Assembly (NCBI GenBank): GCA_911728455.2
Contig: OU452221.1
Coordinates: 8,689,918 to 8,753,917, forward strand
Direction: 5' to 3'
Source of the DNA: Marthasterias glacialis
Taxonomy: Eukaryota; Echinodermata; Asteroidea; Forcipulatida; Asteriidae
DNA length: 64,000 bases
Below, one piece after another: positions 34,201 through 46,200 of the stretch. Below the pieces are notes generated by a model. The model saw only the letters and a list, made by a program, of their open reading frames with translations, made no database searches and was not told the origin of the DNA. The stretch's first letter is position 1. Each line of letters starts with the position of its first letter. The position numbers were made by a program, and so were the translations under genes.

Positions 34201-37200
34201 AAAAGGAATAGATATTAAACTGGCAATAAGGGGGTTGAATAGAACCTATGAATGCACCCGAATGGCTTATTTCAGATGATGGGAACGTACTAGGCGCCTT
34301 GCACAACTCTAAAGCCAATGATTGGTCTGCTGTTGACCTCAGTGAGGGCACTATTTGAGCTTCATATACAAGGGGACTAATACATCAAAATTTACATACA
34401 TTCAAACATAAGCAGAGATGTTGAAAACAGACTAGCAATTAAATTACAAAATGTATATTAATAATTAAGTCTCAAATTAGATAATAAGTTGTACAAATCA
34501 AAGGGCGAACAAACAAGGTTATCAAAACTGGCGAAAAAAGGTAAGCAAAACAAAGCAAAACAACCGGAATAAAAGATTAAACAAAACAAAAAAACAAGGA
34601 AATGATATGAAAAAAAACTAAAACAATACAAACCAAAACTAATTTAAACAAAACAAAACAAAACAAATTGAGTCTTTAGTTATTTTATTCCTTTGATTGC
34701 CAAATTAATTTTGTTAAGTCTTTTGATGTATGTGAAGATCTTGTCACGCGAAGCAATTTTTCCTGACAATTTGGAGGCAAATATCCTGCCAATATGTAGA
34801 TAAATGAAACAGTAAACTAAATGAATGAATAAACTACGATGCTGGCAAACGACTTTCCGACAGTATTACTATCCTGAAGAAAAGTGTCAAAGCATTTAAA
34901 TGGGAACATCACTGCATGCAAAAGAAACTCTTCGGTAACAACACAAGGGTAATTTGTCCAACAGGAGAGCCTTACTATCCCCACAATGTGGAAAGTGACG
35001 TTTGAATGTTTGATCATCATGGAGATTGTGCAGAACTGGTTGGCCCATAAATTTCCTCATGTGATAGGCCACTAATGCTGCATGTTCTGCCTGGCCAGAC
35101 TAACCTTAGCATTAGACAAGGCATACCAACTGTTTCAGAGTCCCACGTTGTGGAGTTACTGGAAGATTCATGACGGATAAATTTATGATTCCCAACCCAA
35201 ATTCATCAAGCAAAATGTGGCGTGTCGTGGCCGAGCAGTTAAGAGCACTGGACTCGAGCTCTGGTGTTTCTGATCAGTAGAGTGTGGGTTCGAGTCCTGG
35301 TTTTGACACTTGTGTTCTTAAGCAAGACACTTCACCATTATTGCTGCGTCCTTCAGATGGGACGTAAAGCCGTAGGTCCCGTGTGTTGTGTAATGCACGT
35401 AAAAAAAACCAGTACACTTATCGTGAAGAGAAGGGGTTTGCCCTGGTGTTTCTGGCATGGTCTGGCAGCAATATGCGCCACCTCACCTTGTATCCTTTCC
35501 AGGTGTTGTATTATGGTTGCTTTGTCTCATAAAATCATTCGTAACGATCTCCTCCAGAGTTGATCATTCGGTGTCATTTATGACAGACATGGCGCATTAT
35601 AAATGTACAGTATTATTAAAATGCTTGTAAACTGCTCGAGTTGTAGTGCAAAAGTAGATAGTTATGTTTTTCACTGTCGAGTGATTTTTTTCTTTTCTTT
35701 TTCCTTTTTTATTTGATGTTTTGTTTAAGGATCCCGTTTTGGAAGCTGTGGACCCTCAAGTTGGTGGTGTGTCCGGGGGAACTAGGCTGACTGTCACAGG
35801 CAATGGTTTGAATGCTGGAAACAATATCACTATCTCGGTTGTGGGACAGCCTTGTCTGATTGAAAGGTTAGTTTAAAGTTTTTTTTTTATTATTTGAAAA
35901 AAAAAGTGTTTAACTAAATCCATCAAAAAATGTATCTGCTGTTATTGCTTAGCTGGCATAGCGCCGGTGTCATAGGGTATTCTGTCCTCCGGGTAATGTG
36001 TCCACCATACAGTAAATTAACGTGGGCTAGAGGAGTTTATTCAAAAGAGGGCGCTATCAGAAAGAGTTAGTACACCATTTGCCGTATGCTTGGACAGAAT
36101 CTCCTTCCACACCGGCATGTTAATTTGGAGGTTGCAGGTTTAAATCCTTTTCTAGTCAGTTTTTCTATGTATTGTTAATGATGAACATTTATAAAACGTC
36201 AATATCTGCCACAGATAAGTGCTCATGGCGATGCTATTTGAATAGTTTTTACTGCAGGCATGCGGAATTATGAATAAGAGACCTTTTTTATGTAGCACCT
36301 TTTACAAAGTGCTGTGGTGCAGTCTGCAGCCAACCGTGCCAGAAAACACCGGGGCAAGCCCCTTCTCTTAATGATAAGTGCACTGGGTTCCTTTACCTGC
36401 ATTACACAAAGCATGGGACCTATGGCTTTCTGTCCCATCCAAAGGAAAAAGCAATAATGGTTAAGTGTTTTGCTCAGGGACACAGGTGTCAAGACCAGGA
36501 CTCGAACCCACACTCTGCGGATCAGAAAACCAGAGCTTGAGTCCAGTGTTCTTGATCAGCCATGACACACCACTGGTAGTTGTTTTATCATGATGAAGAA
36601 CAGTATGGTGTAGTTTTGCTGTATTATATTAGTTGTTCCTTTTTGGGTAATAAAACCAAGGAACCCTGCACTGTGAACTGTAGGCCAGAAGATACTTGTG
36701 AAGAGAAGATGTTGAAGAAATCACAGTTTTTAGATGTGGGAGGAAAACACACACAATTAGGTAGGGACTGAAAACCCAATCCACATGCAAATAACCAGTC
36801 TAAAGTGGGATTCGAACCACAGTCCACTCATGTGAAAAAGAGAGCAAGATGCAACTGAGCCAAACTGAATGCCTTATTTTCTATTATCTTCGATTTGAAA
36901 ATGACAATCTTATACTGATGCATGTTTGGATATATTTTAATGTTGATCTTGTTTTTTTTTTTAATGTAAAACATCTCTCCAACAGTGTCAGTATGACCAT
37001 GTTAATCTGTGCCACTGGGGCTGCCACGTCAGTTGGAGTGGGAGATGTAGAAATTCTTATAGATAGCATATTTTTATCCAAGTCTCAAGCCTTCAGCTAT
37101 GTGGAAGATCCTCGTCTGGAACGTATGTCCCCATATAAAGCCATTATTAGGTAAGTGGGATACCTTGTGAGGACAGATTTACCTCTCGTTTTCTGAAAGA

Positions 37201-40200
37201 AACGGATCACCATTAACCAGTAGGCGCCGGATGACATAAATATACGCAAATGTTTCTCCTGCCTGGAAACAGAAGCCGTCTTAAGACGACATTATGTAAT
37301 TTCAGACCACCGGACCGAAGGTCACCCAGTCATTCAACTACGGGGCGTGCACAGACCATACACACACCGTCTAATGCTTCCATTCACCACCCACATAAGG
37401 ACCAAAAAAGGTCTTGATTATATTCACAAGTTTTGGGGCTATAGAGAGGCAGTTTTTGTGTAATCCACGATTATAGACATTTGTCCTTTTGTTCCAAGAA
37501 AGTGTTACGAGACATTGAGAGGTTTTCACCATTGTTCATTCATTGTATTTCGGCTCAATGGAGGTAAGTTAGAGTGCGCCGGCAATCGAGCCATGGTTCT
37601 GTGTTTAGTACCACTCCTATGCTGTAGGTAACGGCCGATGTTTTGCAATTCACGGTGCCAGAATTTGACATTTTCTTGGTTGAGAAACAAAACGGACGAT
37701 CAAATGAAGAGAATCTTTCTTCTTTTGGCATTGTCAAGTCAGGGTTTCTTTGTGTCAGCGGTACCCTCAAAGAAAAAAGATTCTGGCAATTCCGCCAAAA
37801 GAACTCTTGCCTGGGGGACAGGACAAACAAAAAAAAGAATCCCGGCGGCAACTGGTTAAAGTCATGTAACGAGCATTCCTAATGAAAGGTTCCACGACTG
37901 TTTTATCTCAACAGATAAACTTATCGCTATTTATTTTCTTTCAGGACCAAGATAACTAACATGTTGACATATTTTGCTTGTTGACTTTTGTGTTCTTTAT
38001 TTCTTTCTTTCATCTTTGTAGCGGTGGTCAAATAATTTCAGTCTTTGGTACGAATCTTCAGTACATCAAAGTAATCCAGATGAGCTTCACAATAGATGAC
38101 GACACAGTGCTAGAAGACAACACATATACTGTGGTACGCCATTTTTTTATTCCCCTATTATCCCCTGGCATTGTCAAACCCAAAGGGGTGTATTTTAAGG
38201 GCTCACTTAACCCTTTTAGCGATCATTCATTTCTGCATCATTATGCATATGTGAGTAGAGCTGTGTCCTGGTTCTCTCCTGTGCCAATAGGGTTTTTCTC
38301 AGGGCCCTCTAGTTTTTCTCCCTCTGGAAAAATCAAACTCTTGTGATCTTCGGCTGTGCTCTGTGGTCATATATGGGTCGATGTGGCCGGCTGCCAAAAG
38401 ATGCCTTTACATGCCTGTGGCTCGATCACATTGTAGCCGCATCCTTCGCATTTCAGTTTCTCAGCTGCGGGTAAGGGTGATTAGCCTCCCAAAATTGTTG
38501 TTGCGCTCAGACATGGCTAGTTTTTACAGGTGTTATTATTCAAATATGTTTTCAGTAAAAAAATGTCTGGAAATGTAGAAATGTACATCACTTTACAACA
38601 TGGGCAACACTGGAAAATATAAATTCAAGATCTGATCGTTACCTTAACCTTTTTGTTTTGTAGTGGAAGAAGATCACATTTTGTGGCTGTTTGGTAACAC
38701 TGTGGACATTTTGGTACAAAAGGTTAATAGGTTGGGCAGGGGAAAAAAAAAAACAAGAGTCTGCAAGTGAAAAAAATCTGAAAGCGTGTTTCCTAGCAAG
38801 GTGTGCCATAGTCCACTGCCTGGACTGCTTTCGTTATGTATGTATCCACCGATAGAGGGCGCTCACATAAATCACTGTAGTTTGTTTTTCGGTCATAACA
38901 CACGAGAGGGCGCGCGCACGTACACACGAAGAAACGATAACAGACGGCCAGTTTTTCGGTCATAATGTTTTTCGGTCAAAAGTACACACACACGAGAGGG
39001 CGCGCGCGCGCACACATGAACAATCGATAACAGACGGCCAGAATCTGGACTAGGTGTGCCACTGCGTTGTTTCAAAAATGCGTTTTTTTTTTAAATTGAC
39101 ACCTTATTTAGTCACAGTGCATGTTGATTCAAACTTTTGAGTTGTTCATAGACAAAGACAGTTGTCAACCTGCGATTCAACTGTTTGTTTGCTTAAACTT
39201 TGTATGATAAATTTACTCAAGTGGTTCTGTTGAAAGATTGTGCAAAAAAACCTTTTATTGCCGATCTTCTCTGTTCAGATATGCAGTGTCATCAGAGATG
39301 ACTTCTGCAGCTGTACTTCACCCACGATCAGCCAATCAGCATACAGAGACTCATCTGATCAACCAATCAGGGCGAATGTAACATTCTTCCTCGACAACAA
39401 GCAAACCGAGTTATCCGATGGTGATGTGACTGAGTTCTTCTTCTATCCTGATCCTGAGTTTTACCCTTTTGCTGGCAGGGACTTTGTCATCAATGTAACC
39501 AAAAGCATGCGTGTCCTTACCATTGAGGTAGGTGATTTGAAACTTTTTACAATTTTGGTTTCTTCAGATTTTCCTGAAAGGGGTTAGTACTGAGAAATTA
39601 CTTTTGCAGTGTACTATATTATTTTTAGCGTTTTTCTTTTTAGGGTCGTGATATGAACCTGGCTCTGACAAAAAGTGACATCCGGGTTTTAATTGGTGGA
39701 ATAGACTGTCCAATCAATGATCTTGAAGTTGATGAGGTCACCTGCCAAATACCGGATTTGGCTGATGCGTTGAAAGACCCTTTGGGTTATAAAGTGGAGG
39801 TAAGTTAGCCTTGTGTTTAAGTGTTCAAACTCTGGGTTGGCGGTCAAGTCGTCATGGGCATGACGGAGTCATGCCAGTTAAGTCCAATTTTTACTGAAGC
39901 CCCAGTGGGATTCAAGGTTGAGGTTGAGTCCTTTATGCCAAAGGCAAAGGCCTGAAGATTAGGCCTGCCTTTGAGTTCCCAGAAAAAAATACTTAAATTA
40001 TGATTTATCTCTGGAGCGAGCATTGAGTCAAAATTAAAATATGAAGAAAAATAACAAGCATGAGTCCAAGAGCCCGAAGCCCAATGTGATTCTTGGGTCA
40101 TAAAGGTGGAGTCTGAGGATTGCGACTATCCGTAATCTTCTATCTCTACTGTGAAGGTATATGTTACAGCATTTGTTTATTTGTTTTTTGAGGATAAAAA

Positions 40201-43200
40201 TTCATTTCTGTCCTAAAAGCTAATCTGAGCAGCTCATTCATGGGCGTTTACACCACCACAGCTATGGCCGCTGCACGCGCATCGACGCACATGCATTGTG
40301 AATCCTCCATGGTGATTGGTACATATGCGTGCTGCACGCTATTTTCATAAACAAAGAAAAATGGCAAGTTCATACTGGGCTTATTTTGATTTTTGAAAAT
40401 CTATTTTGTGACTTGACAATCACACATGTGCATTTCTCAGGAGGATTGAGACTAGTACAAGCTTTCACATTGAAACTATAATCAATTTTTGGTTTGATAA
40501 TTACCATGTATTTTGTCTGTAACCCAAGATCCAAACTGGTTCGAACTCAACAGTCATCGGATACATGAACATTCTTCAAGGACCCTTCGCATGGTATGGC
40601 ATTCTCGTTGCAATGATCGTTCTACTCTGCATCATTGTTGCAATTATCATAATGTGCGTACGCCGCCAGGCTAAACATGTCGAGGCTGAGAACAGATTTG
40701 CAGCTGGCGTAATAGCGCCGACGGTCATGTTCCGTCAGAACAGCAGGACAGGTGGTGAGTCAGCTGAAGCGACTGTCTTAACTCCCCGTGCCCTTGCCCA
40801 AGTCAATAGTGAGTCTTATCTATTCTATTTCTTGCATGGTCGGATGCTGCTAACACATCATCAACATCATCATCATCAGGTTTGGTTTCCGTGGCCCGCT
40901 TTCATAGAATTGCTCGAGCAAAAAAAAAAATTGTGGCAGAAACATTTTAGCAATGAACGTACCTTATCATAATTTATAGTTTGTGTAAGAGCCCATTCTC
41001 GTAACTGCTTTGAACGTTCTTGTAACTGCTTTGAAAAAAAACACATTGCTTTGTAGCAAAAACAGTTTACCAACCAAAATACCTGGCAATGTACATTGTT
41101 TGTGACTGGTTGCCTTCTAATTTTTTACTTAGCTGAAAAAAACTGCTAAGTACCATTATAAATTGGGCCTATATCTCAACCCAGTTGCACTAATTAAGCT
41201 ACTAATAAGCACACACACACACAAAAAGAGAAAGGACAAGCTTCACTTAATATGAGTTTAAATGTTGAAAGCAAAAATGACAAAAATTTGGTGCCATTTC
41301 CGACTGGTTGTCCTAAATTTTCAGCCAAATGAAGTGATACTTCCTGCTCATCAGTGGATCTATGAAATTGAGTCCCAAGTTCCCTATTCGTTTCATTTCT
41401 TCATACTCAAAGATATGGTACAGCATTTGTAAGACGGTAATTATAAATTCTCAGTGTCAAACTTCTTACTGTTACAACTAATGATAGCAATAAACCACAG
41501 GGGAAACTGACTGAGTTAATATTAAATCAAATTTGGGGTGAATAAAGAAAAATCGACTGGAGCGTGATTTGACCCTGCGACCTCCAGCTGTATGTACCGA
41601 CGCTCCACCAACTGAGCTATCCAGCCCTAATGTTGGCGGTCTCCCTATTTTGTCAATATCTTTGGGTACATTTTAATTTCAGTTTTGATAGCATCGGTCT
41701 ACAACAGGAAAATCTCAGCACAAAACAAACTTTTTTTTTAGAATAATGAAAATATTTCCTGTTGACTTACAGACAGGATTCTCTTGTTATCGTTAAACAG
41801 TTTAAAGTGTAGTGTACTGAAGAGTGCAGTTGTACCTTAAACAAGTCACTACCGTTTAAAGAAAAAATGTCATGTAGAAAATCAAGTTCACCAGTACATA
41901 TTGGTTGTGACAGTATTTCAAGACTGTACCTTATTTAATCTTCATGAAGTCTACATGCTGGGTTTTTAGTTGTGCATGTAATTCATTTGTTTTATTTGTG
42001 TAAGATAAACGGGTGAATATTTTATTGGTAGATACGGGCTGTCTTTTTTTTGGGGGGGGGGCTGTGGGTGTTCAATTTTGTGTTTGTGTTATGCTAATTC
42101 ATTTGGTAATAATTTTGTGTGCTGGATTTTTATCATTAGTTCTTGGAGGTTTTTTTTTTTTAACAGATGTTTAACATTTGTCATATATTTATATTTTATT
42201 TTCATTATGTTAGTTTTGGGGTGGCTTTGAATACACATTTACTGGCATTTTAATTTTTACAAGCAATTTTTTAAATGTCCTTTTAATCTGCTCAAATGTT
42301 TACTTCAGAGAACTTACACGTTCTAAAACTTAAAAAAAAAAAAGTAGTACAAATGTTTTGAAGGAGTCAGAATTTGCTAAAACGAATTTGTTGAAATAAG
42401 TAGTAATGTTTTTTTTTTGCATGTAGGTTAGGAAACAACCAAATAGAAACCCCAATGTGAAATAATCATAAATGGGTGTCAGAGGGACACCCTGTTTGTA
42501 AATGGGCTTTGAGTATCTTTTGGACACCCTATTTGTAATTGGGCTCTGAGTGTCTTTTGGACACCCTGTTTGTAATTGGGCTCTAAGTGTCTTTTGGACA
42601 CCCTGTTTGTAATAGGGCTCTGAGTGTCTTTTGGACACCCTATTTGTAATTGGGCTCTAAGTGTCTTTTGGACACCCTGTTTGTAATAGGGCTCTGAGTG
42701 TCTTTTGGACACCCTATTTGTAATTGGGCTCTGAGTGTCTTTTGGACACCCTGTTTGTAATTGGGCTCTGAGTGTCTTTTGGACACCCTGTTTGTAATAG
42801 GGCTTTGAGTATCTTTTGGACACCCTATTTGTAATTGGGCTCTGAGTGTCTTTTGGACACCCTATTTGTAATAGGGCTCTGAGTGTTTTTTGGACACCCT
42901 GTTTGTAATTGGGCTCTGAGTGTCTTTTGGACACCTTGTTTGTAAAATAGACCTTATGCGTCTGACGTCATGAGTCCCATAGAGATATGTACAACAGCGC
43001 CCTCAATGAGGTCAAAATGGCCATAAGTTTACTGCAGGAAAACAGCTGTGCATACCCTTATTAGGCCCAGAGTGTCTACAAGACACCTTTTTTTAATTTT
43101 GAAATAGTGAGCAACTGGGACAACCTATTTTTCTATACCACAAATCAGGACACCCTGATTCCAACTTCTGGCTAAGCCTTAACACAAATGTTTGGATTTT

Positions 43201-46200
43201 TTCTCCCCCATTGTTGAATCCATTAGACTACATGAGGACGCCATCCTCATCAGCCGAGGCAGCCTTTGCTGGCACTGCTGATGAGAATAGACCCTTATTG
43301 GAGACAATCAATAAAGACCTAGCCATGCAGGTCAGCGAGGTCCTCATCACAGAGGATAATCTGAAACAAGAAGAAGTCGTTGGACAAGGTAAGAGCGAGT
43401 TTCATTCCCAACCCACTGCTAGTTATAGGAGTCAAACAGGTCTCTCATCAAAAGGCGAGCTCGGTGGTCTAGTGTTTGAGACGTCTGCTCTAGATTATAG
43501 GGTGTGGGTTGTGGGTTCGAATCCCGCCAGAGTTGCCTGTGGATAATTTTGCCCTGCAGGACTAGGAAAGCACAGAGTATGATGCATATTACACATTGGT
43601 GTAAGGATAAAAACCAGAGAACCTGGGGCTGATTCCATGTACATGTAACTCAAGTGTACAAATTTACTGAGCTCAGGAAAATGTTGCTTACCAGAAAGTA
43701 GTGGCCAAAATGCAGTTCCCTGCCAATTTTGCTTAGCAGACATGTTTGCACTTAGGTTATCAGCTTACATTTCAGTGAGATGTATTCTAAGCCTTGGCTT
43801 TGAGTTAGTACACCTCTCTTGTGTCCATTCTGCTTAATCCTGCAACTCATTTTCCAGTGAGTTGATCAACCATTTGATACCGATTAACTGCATAGATTGT
43901 GTATGGTTGTATGGTGGCACATCGATGCTCAGAACCAAACTGTGTACCGTGTAGATGCAGCCACCACATGATATTATATTCCACACTGGTGTAGTGCATC
44001 ATTCAAAACCACGTGGGTTAGATTAAATGATAAGACAGTAGGAGGGTTAATAGTATCTGTTGGCTAGTTGTTGCTATTTAATTTAATCAATCAATCAAAT
44101 CGAGCCAACTCGGACTTTGCTGACAACAACTCTCCACTGGCCGCTAAGATTGCTCCATGGTTGCTCCATGATTGTTGGTTGGTCGTGGCAGCTAATGCCA
44201 GAGCGGTGGTCCGGGTGGTCATGAGTGATACTCTGTGGGACACCCTCTTCATTTTTAACCTTGTTTAGGATCCCAGACGATAACTTGTTATACCATCTCC
44301 TGTTTGTTTTTCAAGATGTGCCCACTAAATCTCAGTTGCCTTCAGAGTAAGGTCTGTGATATCTTGGACGTAGTTCTATAGATCTGATGATTTGTTTATG
44401 TGGTCTTGCCAGAGGATGTTTAGCACTGTACTTAGAAGACAGTCTCGTATACACAAGACTTTTTAAAGTGAATGGGAGACTTTTGAGGACACTAGGTGGC
44501 AGCAGACCTACCAGGTAAATCCATTGTTCTCACAAACAATGGAAATTTACCTGGTAAGTCTGCTGCCATCTAGCGTTCCAAAGTCTTTCATTGAATTGAA
44601 TTACCAGGTCACTTTGGCTGCGTCTACCTTGGCAAGCTCTGGCAGGAAGGCACCTCATTCCAAGTGGCTATCAAGACACTGCTCCGCAGCGAAACGGACG
44701 ACGTCTCCAACTTCCTACGAGAGGGGATCATGATGAAAGACTTCAAGCACCCGCACGTGTTGCAGTTGATCGGCGTGTGTATCAACAAGAACAACTTACC
44801 GCTGGTCGTTCTGCCGTACATGAAGAATGGAGACCTTCTTACATATGTGCGGGACCCTACAAAGGTTAGTGCCCCTTCATGCACTCTGTGTAGCTCTAAC
44901 GGCAATAAACACTTCCCTCACCGTCCTCCCTTAACGGTGGTCCACTGTCCAAATGCTAGTTGAAACACACGAGGACCAGTCAAAATTCTCTCCAAGTGGT
45001 CTGGTCGGCTAGTTCAGTGTTGAAAAACATCCTTGTTTAGTAGGAAATATGGACTAGTAAGAAATCTGACGCACTAGTGAAACCACAAGGTAGCTGTTCC
45101 TTCTGGCGAGGCACTGAAAAAATGTTTAGGGCAAATCCTATCCCAGTATCTATACCTTGTACACAAATGCAGTACTAGAGTACTAGGTGCTACCATTGAC
45201 AAACCATTCCTTCTACAAACGGTCCAACTTCCCCTTTTCACTGAAGATCCTTTTACTGAATACCGTGTGCATGGGTTTCATTGTAATATGATGGAGAAAC
45301 ACTCTGCTGGGCTTAAAACATGAGCAAATGTTTGAACATTTTGGTTAAAAAAGAGGGTTTGATTATTTTGTACGTCCTGTTTTCAGTTGGTACAATAGAT
45401 TTTAAATAGATACCCAAGAACCAATTTTACTAAAACAATACTATTATTATTATTATTATTGTTGTTGATGTTATTGTTGTATATTTCTGGTAGAGAAACC
45501 AAGGAACACTCAAAAGTTCCTTAAACTGTAACCCGTAGGCCTGAAGATACCTGTGAAGTAATGATGTAAAAGAAATGTTCAGTTTTAGATGGGGGAGGAA
45601 AATCCCAAGTGGGGTTAACCCACCAATTAGGTAGGGTCCATGGCGGGATTCGAACCGGGGTCCACAGAAGAAAAAGCCACAACAATCTCAATCTATGCAA
45701 GGCTCCTGTCCAAGGCGTGATTCGAACCGGGGTCCACAGAAGTGAAAGCCATAACAATCTCAATCCATGAAAGGCTCCTGTCCAAGGCGGGATTCGAACC
45801 GGGGTCCACAGAAGTGAAAGTCATTGAAGAAACCACTAACCCAACCTTAATATCAATATTGCAGAACAATCTCAATCAATATGCAAGGCTCCAGTTCAAG
45901 GCGGGATTCGAACCGGGGTCCACAGAAGTGAAAGCCGTAGAAGAAACCACTAAGCCAACCTGAATATCAATATTGTTGAACAGTCTCATTCTTTTATTTT
46001 CCATCTCCATTAAGGACCTCACTGCTAGAGATTTACTGGAGTTCAGTCGGCAAGTGGCAGACGGAATGTCCTACCTGGCTGACCTCAAGTTTGTCCACCG
46101 TGATTTGGCGGCGAGGAACTGCATGCTAGATGACACGCTGCTGGTGAAGATCGCAGATTTCGGTCTCTCCCGGGATATCTACGAGAGAGATTACTACAGT

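Noticed and set aside
42479-42934. 151-codon minus-strand frame with a repeated [18 protein letters not shown] pattern
   Set aside because: By-product of the 37-bp minisatellite; no start context or splice evidence.
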